64,000 bases of DNA from a filamentous cyanobacterium ESFC-1 (GCA_000380225.1 KB904821.1:629453-693452), one strand, 5' to 3'; positions 1-9,987 are shown, numbered from the stretch's first letter. Numbers and translations: made by a program. The notes: generated from the sequence alone by a model not told the origin.

Positions 1-816
1 CCCATGATTGCAACAACCCGCTTGGCGGTAGAAAAAGCTTGTTTGGAAAACGCCGATTGCATCATTGCAACCAGTCCCCAAGAACAAGAACATATCAGAA
101 CTTTAGTGTCTCACCGGGGAAACACCCAAATTATTCCTTGCGGCACAGATATCCAGCATTTTGGCTCGATTTCGCGTACAGAAGCCCGCAAACGTCTGGG
201 AATCGCCCCAGATGCCAAAATGGTGTTTTATATTGGTCGCTTCGATCCGCGCAAAGGCATCGAAACCTTAGTGCAGGCGATCGCGCAATCTGAGTTTCGC
301 AACGATGAATCCTTGCGCTTAGTCATCGGGGGCGGTTCTCGTCCGGGTCATAGTGACGGCATCGAACGCGATCGCATCGAAAGTATTGTTTCTTATACCG
401 GATTGGACGCGATCGCATCCTTCCCCGGACGGATTAGTGACGAAGACTTACCCGTTTACTATGCGGCGGCAGATGTTTGCGTTGTTCCCAGTCACTACGA
501 ACCCTTTGGCTTAGTCGCCATCGAAGCCATGGCCAGTGGTACACCCGTCATTGCCAGCGATGTTGGCGGCTTACAATACACCGTAGTTTCGGAAAAAACC
601 GGATTACTCGCTCCTCCTAAAGATGTCGAGGCCTTTGCCCAGGCCATCGACCGCATTCTCAGCAATGCTCAATGGCGCGACCAATTAGGGAGTAATGCCC
701 GTCAGCGAGTCGCCCAAAAATTTAGCTGGTGTGGGGTAGCCACACAACTCAGCTATCTCTACGATCAAGTCTCGACCCAACCCGAAATGGCTGTGGACGA
801 AGTAGCAACCGCTTAA
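1..816 (+). CDS. Glycosyltransferase family 4 (group 1), C-terminal part, truncated by window edge
   Basis: The reading frame is open to the left edge, so the true start lies outside the window. About 270 residues of the C-terminal half of a GT-B retaining glycosyltransferase are visible. Landmarks are the inter-domain segment with PCGTD, the YIGRFDPRKGIETLVQA stretch that opens the nucleotide-sugar-binding Rossmann domain, and the signature HYEPFGLVAIEAMASGTPV, whose Glu pair binds the donor sugar nucleotide, followed by DVGGL. Family knowledge: such enzymes transfer hexoses from UDP- or GDP-sugars to lipid, sucrose-type or polysaccharide acceptors in the cytoplasm. The acceptor cannot be read from this part. 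A short acidic tail follows the domain. A hairpin just after the stop may terminate transcription. The family is secure; the substrate is unknown. Confidence 0.88.
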   Translation, partial: PMIATTRLAVEKACLENADCIIATSPQEQEHIRTLVSHRGNTQIIPCGTDIQHFGSISRTEARKRLGIAPDAKMVFYIGRFDPRKGIETLVQAIAQSEFRNDESLRLVIGGGSRPGHSDGIERDRIESIVSYTGLDAIASFPGRISDEDLPVYYAAADVCVVPSHYEPFGLVAIEAMASGTPVIASDVGGLQYTVVSEKTGLLAPPKDVEAFAQAIDRILSNAQWRDQLGSNARQRVAQKFSWCGVATQLSYLYDQVSTQPEMAVDEVATA

Positions 817-838
817 ACTGCTTTTATCAAGGTATGAG

Positions 839-868
839 AGGGGCGCAAGGTAAACTTTGCGCCCTTTC
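839..868 (+). terminator. Hairpin after the glycosyltransferase
   Basis: An 8-bp perfect stem (GGGCGCAA paired with TTGCGCCC) with a short loop starts 25 nt after the stop codon. The T-run is weak (TTTCGG), so this could be an imperfect intrinsic terminator. Confidence 0.5.
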
Positions 869-933
869 GGTAAGATAAATCATCAAACTGTAGCGATCAG
901 CCAAGTCCTGGCCCATTCAAACAACAAAAAGCT

Positions 934-1311
934 TTATTGAATCACAACCGCCGGATGGGGTTGGGGGCGGTCTTGGCCATCGTCTGGAACTTGAGTGGAA
1001 GCAGAATTTAACTCATATTTAACTAAATCGGCCAAATCTTGAAGCTGACTAATCGCTTCTGCCCCTTCTAACTTCATTAACTCTCGCTCGTCGCGCATCT
1101 CTGTCCAAGTGATGCCATAGTCAGACACCAAAAAGCGAATGAGATGGTCTTCGCCTAAACTCACCATAAACGAAGCGCTATTCATTTGGTCGCCACAGGT
1201 GTAGCAAGACGCAAGGTAGCCGCGATTTTCCAGTACAGTTGCTAGAGCTTGGAGATTCATCACCAAGTCTTTGACGAACTGACGGTGCTGTTGTGCAAGT
1301 CTGAGAAACAC
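934..1311 (-). CDS. DUF1815 family protein
   Basis: Small conserved cyanobacterial protein of unknown function. The core, FLRLAQQHRQFVKDLVMNL through SCYTCGDQMNSASFMVSL to DYGITWTEMRDERELMKLEG, is what I recognise as DUF1815. A longer frame begins at an ATG at 1383, but the family normally starts with a residue followed by FLRLA. Here that residue is a GTG codon at 1311-1309 with GGAGG ten bases upstream, so I choose the GTG start (125 residues). The final 20 residues are a polar, Pro-rich tail outside the domain. Two close cysteines (YTCG and preceding SC) could bind metal or form a disulfide; this is inference. It stands alone, converging on the upstream glycosyltransferase. Confidence 0.85.
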   Translation of the reverse strand: MFLRLAQQHRQFVKDLVMNLQALATVLENRGYLASCYTCGDQMNSASFMVSLGEDHLIRFLVSDYGITWTEMRDERELMKLEGAEAISQLQDLADLVKYELNSASTQVPDDGQDRPQPHPAVVIQ

Positions 1312-1383
1312 GATATTAAGTCCTCCAAACACCAATCCTAATTTTACACTCTTTAATACTTTTTTAAGGATTTGTTCTCCCAA

Positions 1384-1687
1384 ACTCTGTTATTCAAGCT
1401 TATTAAAAATCCTTTCTTTTCAAAAAACTTTTTGTAATAAGCCCTCTCTAGGTTAGCTTTACAACGCGGAGATCGCAGACCTCCGGAAGAAAGAGATGTA
1501 AAACTCTTTCAGTTTGTTGACAAACCGTAACACTTAGAACAAACCAACCTTAACACGACAAAGACCAATCAAAGATTTTTTAGAGCTTCATGCTGTGTCT
1601 CCGAGGGCATAATTTTCTTTTCCAGGAGCGATCGCTCACTCACAAGCAGAAATTTTATGACTGATTCAAAATCTTTATGATTACGCG
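1384..1687 (+). other. Gene-free stretch upstream of ndhD, possible sRNA or long leader
   Basis: No credible ORF was found. A TTGACA-like box occurs near 1517 without a clear -10 box. A HIP1-containing palindrome (GAGCGATCGCTC) lies at about 1626. The stretch ends in a strong hairpin at 1688, still 114 bases before the ndhD start codon, so an independent short transcript or an attenuated 5' leader is possible. Confidence 0.3.
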
Positions 1688-1713
1688 AAACCCCTGTCCT
1701 GTCGGGGTTTTAC
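1688..1713 (+). terminator. Terminator-like hairpin upstream of ndhD
   Basis: AAACCCC pairs with GGGGTTT across a 9-nt loop and is followed by TTAC. It precedes rather than follows a gene, so it would end an upstream transcript or attenuate ndhD expression. Confidence 0.5.
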
Positions 1714-1825
1714 TCAGTATGACCTTTGAGTCCGCAATTTTTATGTTGCATTAATGTTTCATTTGTTTAAAAAAGTTCATATACTAAAAATCAGTTGCGT
1801 TACTGAGTATTTATTCCTAGCCATC

Positions 1826-3433
1826 ATGCTTAATTCCATTCCTTGGCTTACCGCAATAATCTTGCTGCCCTTGGTCTCTGCCTTCGCCATTCCCTTTATC
1901 CCGGACAAAGAAGGTAAAACGATTCGCTGGTATGCCCTCAGCGTTAGCCTCATCACCTTTGGCATCTCCATTTGGGGTTTTTGGCAAAACTTTGACTTAC
2001 AAACCAGCCAATTCCAAATGCGCGAAACCTACGCTTGGCTGCCCCAACTCGGCTTAAACTGGTCAGTTGCCGTAGATGGATTATCAATGCCTCTCATTGT
2101 CTTATCCGGGCTAGTCACCACCTTAAGTTTGCTGGCCGCTTGGAAAGTCAACCGCAAGCCCCGCTTGTTTTACTTCCTCATGCTGGTTTTATACAGCGCT
2201 CAAATTGGAGTCTTCGCCGCACAAGACCTATTAATGTTCTTCTTGATGTGGGAACTCGAATTAGTCCCCGTCTATATATTAATTTCTATCTGGGGCGGCA
2301 AAAAGCGATTGTATGCTGCCACTAAGTTTATTCTCTACACCGCGATCGCGTCCGTCTTCATCCTCGTTTCCGGTTTAGCCATGGCCTTCTACGGCGACAA
2401 CCTCACCTTCGATATGGTGGAGTTAGGGATGAAAAACTATCCCATGGCCTTAGAACTACTGGCTTACACAGGCTTTGTTATTGCCTTTGGTGTCAAACTT
2501 CCCATCTTCCCGCTACACACCTGGTTACCGGATGCCCATAGCGAAGCCTCTGCCCCGGTTTCCATGATTTTAGCGGGAGTTCTCCTCAAAATGGGCGGTT
2601 ATGGCTTAATCCGCATGAACATCGAAATGCTGCCCAATGCCCACATCAAATTCGCCCCCGTCTTAGTGACATTAGGTGTGGTCAACATTGTCTACGGCGC
2701 ATTTACCGCTTTTGGTCAACAAAACCTCAAGCGTCGCCTCGCTTACTCCTCTATTTCCCACATGGGCTTCGTCCTCATTGGTATTGCCTCCTTCACAGAA
2801 TTGGGAGTTAACGGCGCAGTCTTACAAATGCTGTCCCACGGTTTAATCGCCGCTTGCTTATTCTTCCTCACCGGGGCTGCCTATGACCGCACCCACACCT
2901 TGATGATGGACGAACTCGGCGGACTCGCCAAATCCACCCCGAAAATCTTTGCCTTATTCACCGCCGGATCGATGGCTTCTCTGGCATTACCCGGTATGAG
3001 TGGCTTTATTAGCGAATTGTCTGTCTTCCTCGGTGTCACCACCAGCGACGCTTACAGCGATGCTTTTAAAATCGTCGTCGTCTTCTTGTCCGCAGTCGGC
3101 TTGATTCTCACCCCGATTTACTTGCTGTCCATGTTACGAGAAGTCTTCTACGGCGAAAGCAAACTCAGCCTCGACCCCAACTTCTTGATGAGCGATGCCA
3201 AACCCCGCGAAGTCTTTATCACCGCTTGCTTACTGCTGCCCATCATCGGCATTGGCTTGTACCCGAAACTCGCCACCAGCACCTATGATGTCAAAGCGGT
3301 AGATGTCGCCATGAAGTCTCGCGCTGCTTTGCCCGTCGTCGCTGAAACTCGCTCAACGCAACAACAAGCTCACCTCCCCTCAGTCTGGACTCCGGCAATG
3401 GTTGCGCCTCAACTGCCTAACTCTAGTAACTAG
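1826..3433 (+). CDS. ndhD: NAD(P)H-quinone oxidoreductase subunit 4 (NdhD), respiratory/photosynthetic NDH-1 type
   Basis: Antiporter-like membrane subunit of the cyanobacterial NDH-1 complex in the thylakoid membrane; it helps couple plastoquinone reduction to proton pumping. The 535-residue protein is strongly hydrophobic, with about 14 membrane helices. Conserved segments are [18 protein letters not shown] (proton-channel Glu and the following Gly-rich turn), [18 protein letters not shown] with the channel Lys/His region, and [17 protein letters not shown]. The frame is open upstream to 1754, but homologues begin with a short residue run before [11 protein letters not shown], matching the ATG at 1826. 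It is not next to an ndhF, unlike most ndhD1 genes, so D1 versus D2 is unresolved. The last 45 residues (after KSRAAL) are a soluble extension. A good terminator follows. Confidence 0.95.
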   Translation: MLNSIPWLTAIILLPLVSAFAIPFIPDKEGKTIRWYALSVSLITFGISIWGFWQNFDLQTSQFQMRETYAWLPQLGLNWSVAVDGLSMPLIVLSGLVTTLSLLAAWKVNRKPRLFYFLMLVLYSAQIGVFAAQDLLMFFLMWELELVPVYILISIWGGKKRLYAATKFILYTAIASVFILVSGLAMAFYGDNLTFDMVELGMKNYPMALELLAYTGFVIAFGVKLPIFPLHTWLPDAHSEASAPVSMILAGVLLKMGGYGLIRMNIEMLPNAHIKFAPVLVTLGVVNIVYGAFTAFGQQNLKRRLAYSSISHMGFVLIGIASFTELGVNGAVLQMLSHGLIAACLFFLTGAAYDRTHTLMMDELGGLAKSTPKIFALFTAGSMASLALPGMSGFISELSVFLGVTTSDAYSDAFKIVVVFLSAVGLILTPIYLLSMLREVFYGESKLSLDPNFLMSDAKPREVFITACLLLPIIGIGLYPKLATSTYDVKAVDVAMKSRAALPVVAETRSTQQQAHLPSVWTPAMVAPQLPNSSN

Positions 3434-3466
3434 CAACCTGATATTACTCCCAAGTTTCAAGTCATA

Positions 3467-3498
3467 CGCCTCCTGTTTGGTCAGGGGGCGGTTTTTTT
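3467..3498 (+). terminator. Intrinsic terminator of ndhD
   Basis: CGCCTCCTG pairs with CAGGGGGCG (one mismatch) over a 6-nt loop and is followed by GTTTTTTT. It starts 33 nt after the ndhD stop. Confidence 0.8.
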
Positions 3499-3522
3499 CA
3501 GTCATCAGCTTCTAAGGGGCAA

Positions 3523-3661
3523 TCGGCAATCGGCAGTAGGCAGTGGGCAGTAGGCAGTAGGCAGTAGGCAGTGGGCAGTGGGCAGTGGCGTAGGTTGGAT
3601 AGAACGAAGTGAAACCCAACAACCAACAACCAACAACTAACAACCAACAACCAACAACTAA
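3523..3661. repeat. Short tandem repeats (GGCAGTA and CAACAAC types)
   Basis: A run of 7-nt units of the GGCAGTA/GGCAGTG type (3537-3586) is followed by CCAACAA-type units (3617-3660) that reach the stop codon of the glycosyltransferase on the other strand. The same units recur in many gaps of this window. Confidence 0.85.
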
Positions 3662-4740
3662 AGACAACTTTGTAAAACTTCTACTGTTTGCTGTCCGGTA
3701 TTTTGCCAGCTAAACTGACGGACTCGTTGGAGGCCGAGGGTTTTGAGTTGCGATCGCAAACTGGCATCATCAATGAGTAAGCAGAGGGCCGCGGTTAACT
3801 CTTGGGTGTTGTAAGGATCGACCAAAACCGCCGCATCCCCGGCGACTTCGGGCAAAGATGAGCAATTTGAGGTAATCACGGGTGTACCGCAGGCCATGGC
3901 TTCTAAAACGGGGATTCCGAAGCCTTCCCACAGGGTCGGAAACACCAGGGCGATCGCTTGATTGAGTAGAATCGGCAGTTTATCGTAGGCAATATACTCT
4001 AAAAACTTAACCCGCCCTTCAATATTCAAGGTTTTCACTTGTTCTTGTAATTTGGGCGTATAACGGGCATCGCTACTGCCTGCGATCCACAATTCACAGT
4101 TTTTGCCTAATGTGGCAAAGGCGGAAATGAGCCGTTTTAGGTTTTTGTAGGGGTCAGGACGACCAATGTAGAGAAAATAAGGGCGACCTTGATAAGGGGG
4201 GAGATTGAGGGGGCGAAAATGGTCGCGATCGCAAGCGAGGGGAATCGGCATGACTTTATGGGCGGGTATCCCCCAAAAATCGCAGATATCGCGGGCTGTG
4301 GTTTCTGAGTTACAAACAACAAGATCGGCTTGTCGAACCACTTGCGGTACATAATAGCGAAAGTAATACCGTAGGGGCGACTTCTCGAAAATTTCGGGAA
4401 AGCGCAAGGGAATCAGATCGTGTACCATCACTGCATAACGGCAGGATGTGTAAAGCGGGGCTTCGGGGACAGGGGAAAAAACGAGAGAGCCTTTGAGTTG
4501 GCGATACAAAGACGGTAAGCGAAACTGCGTCCACAACAATCGCCGTAAATGCCCTGGACTGCCCGATGCCGGGGACAGATTTTTCGGGATGATGTGACAC
4601 CGAGAATCTGGCACAGGATTGGCAATCAGCAACGTCGGATCGAGAGGTTGCAAATAAGGATAAACACTATTGGCGTAAGTGGTAATACCAGTAGGTTTGT
4701 CAAAAAGGACGGAAAGATTAACCAGACAAGTCAACGTCAC
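3658..4740 (-). CDS. Glycosyltransferase family 4 (group 1)
   Basis: A complete 360-residue GT-B glycosyltransferase. The N-terminal acceptor domain (to about residue 165) contains the [10 protein letters not shown] motif typical of the mannosyl/galactosyl-transferase branch and [12 protein letters not shown]. The C-terminal donor domain starts with [19 protein letters not shown] and carries [27 protein letters not shown], in which the EGFG..E Glu residues contact the donor nucleotide sugar. Sister enzymes act in cell-wall, exopolysaccharide or O-antigen-like synthesis at the cytoplasmic membrane. The acceptor and donor cannot be read here. It is not in an operon: ndhD converges on it and the next gene diverges. 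Short tandem repeats abut its stop codon. It is unrelated in close sequence to the partial enzyme at the window start. Confidence 0.9.
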   Translation of the reverse strand: MTLTCLVNLSVLFDKPTGITTYANSVYPYLQPLDPTLLIANPVPDSRCHIIPKNLSPASGSPGHLRRLLWTQFRLPSLYRQLKGSLVFSPVPEAPLYTSCRYAVMVHDLIPLRFPEIFEKSPLRYYFRYYVPQVVRQADLVVCNSETTARDICDFWGIPAHKVMPIPLACDRDHFRPLNLPPYQGRPYFLYIGRPDPYKNLKRLISAFATLGKNCELWIAGSSDARYTPKLQEQVKTLNIEGRVKFLEYIAYDKLPILLNQAIALVFPTLWEGFGIPVLEAMACGTPVITSNCSSLPEVAGDAAVLVDPYNTQELTAALCLLIDDASLRSQLKTLGLQRVRQFSWQNTGQQTVEVLQSCL

Positions 4741-5219
4741 AAAGCGCGATCGCGGGTCACGGTTCAGGGTTATTTTTTGAATAGCTTAACACTATTTACC
4801 GGGTTTTGTGCGGACGCTCCCGGAAGCTCATGCACTTTTATTTCCGACCATAACAGGGTTGCTCGCTCTAATCTCATGGCGATTCTCTCCTCCCTAGGAT
4901 AGATATTGATAGAATCGATCTAAACGATGCCATAGGATAGGCTGCATCTGAAGATGACCCCGTATCGTCTAAAATAAGCATATTTCCGGCGATCGCGGCC
5001 TTGACAACTTGACTCCTCTGTATGCTTCGCAGCTATTCGATCGGGCAAACTGACACATAACATCATTAAATAAATAAAATTTAATTTTTTCTTTATAGGT
5101 TTCAGTTTTTCATATAGAATAAGAAGAAAATCAATACAATCTTCTGATATTTTTTGAGGATTGGCAATTGCTAAGAATATAAAACTTTTCTTTTTTAACA
5201 TTACCGGAGTTATCCAAAA
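4741..5219. promoter_or_regulatory. Divergent, AT-rich upstream region of the CO2-uptake operon
   Basis: A 479-nt gap between a divergent glycosyltransferase and ndhF. I see no credible ORF; the 102-residue minus frame has no family features. The last 150 nt are very AT-rich with A/T tracts, as expected of a regulated promoter. Low-CO2 ndhF3 operons are generally controlled by the LysR-type regulator NdhR/CcmR, but I cannot point to a convincing operator, and no LysR gene is in the window. Confidence 0.35.
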
Positions 5220-7085
5220 ATGACTCAAGTCTTTAGTCAGACCATCTGGTTAGTTCCTTGCTATGCGTTAATTGGCGCTATATTAGCTATTCCTTGGTCG
5301 CCGGGGATCATCAAGAAAACCGGGCCGCGGCCATCGGGATATCTCAACGCAATTATGACACTGTGGGCCTTTTGTCATAGCTTATTGTCCTTAAAGGAAA
5401 TTTGGGGAAAGGCTCCTCAATATTTATCGTTTGGCTGGCTCAATGCACCCGGTTTAAACATCACCTTTGACATTGAAATTTCGATGGTGACGGTAGGGGC
5501 GTTGATGCTGGTCACGGGCTTAAACTTTGCGGCTCAAATCTACGCCATTGGCTACCTAGAGATGGATTGGGGCTGGGCCAGATTTTACTCATTGCTGGCT
5601 TTATTTGAAGCCGGGATGTGTACCCTAGTGCTGTGCAACTCCCTGTTTTTCAGCTATGTGGTCTTAGAAATTCTCACCCTAGGGACGTATCTCTTGATCG
5701 GCTATTGGTTTAATCAGTCCTTGGTGGTAACCGGGGCCAGAGATGCTTTCCTCACGAAACGGGTCGGAGATTTGATCTTGTTGATGGGGGTTGTGGCGTT
5801 GTGGCCGTTAGCCGGGACTTGGAATTACACCGAATTGGGCCAGTGGATTCAAACGGCTGATGTTAATCCTACCCTTTTAACTTGGGTCACATTGGCGTTA
5901 ATTGCCGGGCCTTTGGGGAAATGCGCTCAATTTCCGTTACATCTGTGGTTGGATGAAGCCATGGAAGGGCCAATGCCCGCCACGATTCTGCGGAATACGA
6001 TTGTGGTTTCGACAGGGGCTTGGGTGTTGATCAAATTGCAACCCTTGTTTGCCGCTTCTCCGATTGCCCTCGATGTGATGATTTGGATTGGGGCAGCTAC
6101 CGCAGTCGGGGCTTCTCTCATCGCGATCGCGCAAATCGACCTCAAGCGCTCGTTATCCTATTCAGTCAGTGCTTACATGGGCTTAGTCTTTATCGCCGTT
6201 GGCACATTGCAAGCTCAAACTGCCTTAGTCCTATTGCTCACCTACGCGATCGCCATGGCATTACTGGTCATGAGTATGGGGGGCATTATCCTCAACAATA
6301 TCTCCCAAGATTTACGGCAATACGGCGGTTTATGGCAGCGTCGTCCTGTCTCTGGTATTTGCTTTTTAGTCGGGGCTGCTTCTTTAGTGGCGTTTCCCCC
6401 CTTGGGTTGTTTCTGGGCCTTATCGCAGTTAATTAATACCCTGTGGGACGCTCAATTTTTCGGTTTAGTCGGCGTGATTATTGCCGTCAACGCCTTAACT
6501 GCCTTTAGCGTTACCCGCGAATTTAGCTTGATGTTTGGCGGGAAAGCCACCTCCACAACCCGGCGATCGCCTGAAGGGTTGTGGGCGTTAGTCTTACCCA
6601 TGACCATCACCATGGGCTTTGCCTTGCATTTACCCTTGGTGTTGTCGCAACTCAACTTATTACCGGATTGGGCCGAAATTTTAACCCCTATTACCGGGGC
6701 CTTAGTTGGCTCAACCTTAGTCGGTACAGGAATTTCTGCCTTTATCTACCTCAACGACAACATTGCCAAGCCTTTGAATTTGCCCTTCAAGCCGATTCAA
6801 AACTTCTTTGCTTACGATTTATATACCGCCCAACTGTATCGCGTCACCATTGTTTTTGTAGTGGGATTGGTCTCGCAAATCATCTACTGGTTAGACCGCT
6901 TTATTGTCGATGGCTTTATCAACCTGATTGGCTTGGCTACTGTCTTCGGCGGTCAAACCCTGCGGTATAACGTCTCCGGTCAAACCCAATTTTATGTCCT
7001 GTCGATTATGTTGGGCTTGGCCTTATTTGGCATTGCCTTGTGCTGGCCTTGGTTACCTCATGTTTCCCTAAGCTTCATCGGTTAG
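5220..7085 (+). CDS. ndhF3: NdhF subunit (NdhF3/F4 type) of the CO2-uptake NDH-1 complex
   Basis: Subunit 5 of the specialised NDH-1 complex that drives CO2 hydration in the cyanobacterial carbon-concentrating mechanism; thylakoid membrane. The 621-residue polytopic protein begins with TIWLVPCYALIGAILAIPWSPGIIKKTGPRP, characteristic of the F3/F4 branch rather than respiratory NdhF1. It has the channel segments YVVLEILTLGTYLLIGYWF, GPLGKCAQFPLHLWLDEAMEGP and LKRSLSYSVSAYMGLVF. The C-terminal part includes the long amphipathic lateral helix and a last transmembrane segment. It is followed after 25 nt by ndhD and then by cupA, the order of the low-CO2-inducible ndhF3-ndhD3-cupA operon. The 435-residue cupA favours the '3' set over ndhF4/ndhD4/cupB, but this paralogue call is less certain than the family call. 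Confidence 0.92.
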   Translation: MTQVFSQTIWLVPCYALIGAILAIPWSPGIIKKTGPRPSGYLNAIMTLWAFCHSLLSLKEIWGKAPQYLSFGWLNAPGLNITFDIEISMVTVGALMLVTGLNFAAQIYAIGYLEMDWGWARFYSLLALFEAGMCTLVLCNSLFFSYVVLEILTLGTYLLIGYWFNQSLVVTGARDAFLTKRVGDLILLMGVVALWPLAGTWNYTELGQWIQTADVNPTLLTWVTLALIAGPLGKCAQFPLHLWLDEAMEGPMPATILRNTIVVSTGAWVLIKLQPLFAASPIALDVMIWIGAATAVGASLIAIAQIDLKRSLSYSVSAYMGLVFIAVGTLQAQTALVLLLTYAIAMALLVMSMGGIILNNISQDLRQYGGLWQRRPVSGICFLVGAASLVAFPPLGCFWALSQLINTLWDAQFFGLVGVIIAVNALTAFSVTREFSLMFGGKATSTTRRSPEGLWALVLPMTITMGFALHLPLVLSQLNLLPDWAEILTPITGALVGSTLVGTGISAFIYLNDNIAKPLNLPFKPIQNFFAYDLYTAQLYRVTIVFVVGLVSQIIYWLDRFIVDGFINLIGLATVFGGQTLRYNVSGQTQFYVLSIMLGLALFGIALCWPWLPHVSLSFIG

Positions 7086-7110
7086 AAACAACTCACACTC
7101 AGAATTACTC

Positions 7111-8601
7111 ATGCTTAGTGTACTTCTTTTAGTTCCTATTATTGGGGCGGCGATCGTGGCTTTTCTGCCGATGGGAGAAAGCAAACGCCTGCGTCAGTTT
7201 ACCGCCATTATTGCTACCCTTGTCTTTGCTTGGATTGTTTACCTACTGACTCAGTTTGACTTGAGCAATTCGGGCTTTCAATTCAGCGAATATTTATCCT
7301 GGGTGCAGCCCATTGGCTTAAGCTACAGCCTCGGCGTAGATGGTTTATCCATGCCTCTACTCGCCCTCAATGGCTTGCTGACGTGGATTGCCATTTACAG
7401 CAGTCGCGGCGACATCGAGCGTCCTCGCTTGTATTACTCGCTGATTTTGCTGGTAAATGCCGGGGTTTCGGGGGCCTTAATGGCGCAAAACCTGCTTTTA
7501 TTCGTCATTTTCTACGAATTGGAGCTAATTCCCTTTTATCTCTTGATTGGGATTTGGGGGGGCAAAAAGCGGGGTTATGCGGCGACGAAATTCTTGCTAT
7601 ATACCGCCGTTTCCGGTTTGTTGGTGTTAGCCGCTTTCTTAGGATTGGCTTTCTTGAGTGCAACTCCGAATTTTGACTACAATTCAATTACCACCGAAGG
7701 CTTAGGCTTAACCACTCAGTTAGTGCTGTTAACCCTGCTGCTCGTCGGTTTTGGCATAAAAATTCCCCTGGTTCCCCTACATACCTGGATGCCCGACGCT
7801 TATGTAGAATCTTCCCCCTCTACTGCCATTTTGCTCGGTGGGGTGTTAGCGAAGTTAGGGACTTACGGCTTAGTGCGCTTTGGTTTACAATTGTTTCCTG
7901 AAACCTGGTCGTTAGTGGCTCCGGGTTTGGCCGCGATCGGCACCGTGAGCGTCGTTTATGGAGCCATGGCCGCGATCGCCCAGAAAGACATCAAGCGCAT
8001 GGTGGCCTATAGCTCCATTGGTCACATGGGCTATATTCTCGTAGCGGCGGCGGCTGGCACAGAATTAAGTGTTTTAGGAGCAGTTGCTCAAATGGTCAGC
8101 CACGGCTTAATTCTCGCCCTCCTCTTTTACTTGGTGGGGATTGTCGAGCAAAAAGCCGGGACTCGCGAGTTAGATGTCCTCAACGGTTTAATGAATCCGA
8201 TTCGCGGCTTACCCCTCACCAGTGCCTTACTGATTATGGCCGGGATGGGTAGTGCGGGGATTCCCGGTTTGGTCGGATTTGCGGCTGAATTTATCGTGTT
8301 TCAAGGCAGTTTCACTACTTTTCCCATTCCTGTCTTGGTGTGCATCATTGCATCCGGTCTGACTGCCGTTTACTTTGTCATTCTGCTGAATCGTACTTGC
8401 TTTGGCAAGCTCGACAACGAAACAGCTTATTACCCTAAAGTCCTTTTAACCGAGCGCATCCCCGCCTTTGTGTTAACCGTGACCATTTTATTCTTAGGGC
8501 TGCAACCCAACTGGATGATTCGCTGGATTAAACCCTACACCACCTCTGTTGCCGTGAATCCCACTGGGCTGCAAATTGCTCAAGTCGAAACCCAAAAGTA
8601 A
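7111..8601 (+). CDS. ndhD3: NdhD subunit (NdhD3/D4 type) of the CO2-uptake NDH-1 complex
   Basis: Antiporter-like subunit paired with the preceding NdhF. The 496 residues start MLSVLLLVPIIGAAIVAFLP and continue through about 14 hydrophobic helices. Key segments are FYELELIPFYLLIGIWGGKK with the channel Glu, GIKIPLVPLHTWMPDAYVES, and IKRMVAYSSIGHMGYILV. The stand-alone NdhD at 1826 has HSEASAP where this one has YVESSPST, which separates the CO2-uptake branch (D3/D4) from the respiratory branch (D1/D2). It lies 25 nt after ndhF and 78 nt before cupA, so it is very likely cotranscribed. Assignment to set 3 rather than 4 rests on the downstream cupA. Confidence 0.92.
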   Translation: MLSVLLLVPIIGAAIVAFLPMGESKRLRQFTAIIATLVFAWIVYLLTQFDLSNSGFQFSEYLSWVQPIGLSYSLGVDGLSMPLLALNGLLTWIAIYSSRGDIERPRLYYSLILLVNAGVSGALMAQNLLLFVIFYELELIPFYLLIGIWGGKKRGYAATKFLLYTAVSGLLVLAAFLGLAFLSATPNFDYNSITTEGLGLTTQLVLLTLLLVGFGIKIPLVPLHTWMPDAYVESSPSTAILLGGVLAKLGTYGLVRFGLQLFPETWSLVAPGLAAIGTVSVVYGAMAAIAQKDIKRMVAYSSIGHMGYILVAAAAGTELSVLGAVAQMVSHGLILALLFYLVGIVEQKAGTRELDVLNGLMNPIRGLPLTSALLIMAGMGSAGIPGLVGFAAEFIVFQGSFTTFPIPVLVCIIASGLTAVYFVILLNRTCFGKLDNETAYYPKVLLTERIPAFVLTVTILFLGLQPNWMIRWIKPYTTSVAVNPTGLQIAQVETQK

Positions 8602-8679
8602 ATTATTTTCTCCCCCAATTACGGGGGAGATTGCCAACAATTTATCTTCTAACTTGCAAACCCCATTCTTGATAAAAAA

Positions 8680-9987
8680 ATGGTACAAGCTATCGAAAAA
8701 CCTAAGAAACCTGCCCGCATTCCGGCTTCAAATCATCCCCATGCCGAGATTATTCACCGCCTCGAAGCCGGGGGGTCAATGTTACCCGAATCCCCAGAAA
8801 ACCTCATGCAAATTATCGGCATTTATAAAGCTTATGCTGTGCCGATGGATTTCTACTGGCGTGACTTACTCTACATTGCTGAACGAGTTTTCCTCGATCC
8901 CCTGCCCTTTTTCAAGTACTTCTTACCCCAGGAGTATTTAGATTTACCCAACCACTACGCCGGAGAAACCGCCGATTATCGCGTCTGGCAAAAAGGCGAA
9001 GCCAGCGCTCACCCGGAATTATTAGAGTTTATGAAAACCGGGGAAGTCAAGAAAGACCTACCTAAAATCTTCCATCATTTATGGCACGATCGCATTAATA
9101 TGGAATTTGCTGAAGCTTGTATGGAAGCTATGCTTTGGCATCAGGGAATGGGGGGACAATTCAACGATTACCTCGAAAGCGAAGAATATATCGCCAATGC
9201 CGATAAAGCCATTAAAGCCTTTTTCCGCAAGAATCCCTTAATGTTGGGGCTATATAAATTATTCCCCGAAATGTTCTACGAAAAAGTGCGGCAACTTTCT
9301 TATTATGCTAACTTGGGCTTATTCTGGGAAGTCATGGCTCCGGTCTTTTTTGAAATGAGCGACCTCTACGACGAAGGTAAATTCAAAACCGTTGCTGACG
9401 CGATGGATTTCCTCGTTAATGGCATTTTTATCGCTGCGGGACGACCCATTTACCACCATGTTTATGTGGGGGATGAATGTTACGAAATCATCCCGAAATC
9501 TAAAGGGTTTATGTGGCTTTATGAAGCGGCGTTACCTTATGTAGAGGCGGTTTTCTATCGGACAGCGCCCTTCCGAGGCACGAAATCCTACAACGCCCAA
9601 GCCGAACAAGTCCCCGACGAACAAAAAGATTTCCACTACGGCATTCTTTATGCGGATGTATTTCCAGTCGGGACTGCGGGGATTCCGCCGACATTGTTAA
9701 TGCAGGATATGTACCACTTTTTACCGCCGTATTTAGTGGAATATTATCAACAATATTGTCGCGGCGAAGATGATGTTTTGATTCAATTGGGGATTACTTT
9801 CCAACGCTCGATGTATAACGTGACTTCGGCAGTTATTCAAGCTTTACGGACAGCGTTATTGTATCCCCTCGATGACCCCAACCCGAAACATTTAATGAAA
9901 AATCGTGCCTTCTTTGAGGCACAAATGGATCGCTTCTTACGTCCAGAAGCTCGGTTACGCGATATTCAAAGTCAAGATTATCGCTAA
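8680..9987 (+). CDS. cupA: CO2 hydration protein CupA/ChpY
   Basis: Soluble 435-residue protein of the ChpX/ChpY family, which docks on the NdhF/NdhD end of the specialised NDH-1 complex and is thought to convert CO2 to bicarbonate with energy from that complex. Recognisable family segments are YKAYAVPMDFYWRDLLYIAE, FFKYFLPQEYLDLPNHY, FHHLWHDRINMEFAEACMEAMLWH (with His residues that may serve as metal ligands) and AAGRPIYHHVYVGDECYEI. The N-terminal 30 residues are a basic, flexible lead. The operon position after ndhF-ndhD is canonical. A typical ndhF3 operon often continues with cupS; no cupS-like gene follows, only a terminator and repeats. ChpX (CupB) is the alternative, but that protein is usually shorter. 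Confidence 0.9.
   Translation: MVQAIEKPKKPARIPASNHPHAEIIHRLEAGGSMLPESPENLMQIIGIYKAYAVPMDFYWRDLLYIAERVFLDPLPFFKYFLPQEYLDLPNHYAGETADYRVWQKGEASAHPELLEFMKTGEVKKDLPKIFHHLWHDRINMEFAEACMEAMLWHQGMGGQFNDYLESEEYIANADKAIKAFFRKNPLMLGLYKLFPEMFYEKVRQLSYYANLGLFWEVMAPVFFEMSDLYDEGKFKTVADAMDFLVNGIFIAAGRPIYHHVYVGDECYEIIPKSKGFMWLYEAALPYVEAVFYRTAPFRGTKSYNAQAEQVPDEQKDFHYGILYADVFPVGTAGIPPTLLMQDMYHFLPPYLVEYYQQYCRGEDDVLIQLGITFQRSMYNVTSAVIQALRTALLYPLDDPNPKHLMKNRAFFEAQMDRFLRPEARLRDIQSQDYR

Noticed and set aside
4741..5219. NdhR/CcmR operator upstream of ndhF
   Set aside because: Some ATTGAT/ATCAAT-like words occur, but I see no pair with convincing spacing, so no site is called.
4920..5228. A 102-residue minus-strand frame upstream of ndhF
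   Set aside because: It overlaps the ndhF start, is AT-rich by composition and has no recognisable motif; the region is better read as a promoter.
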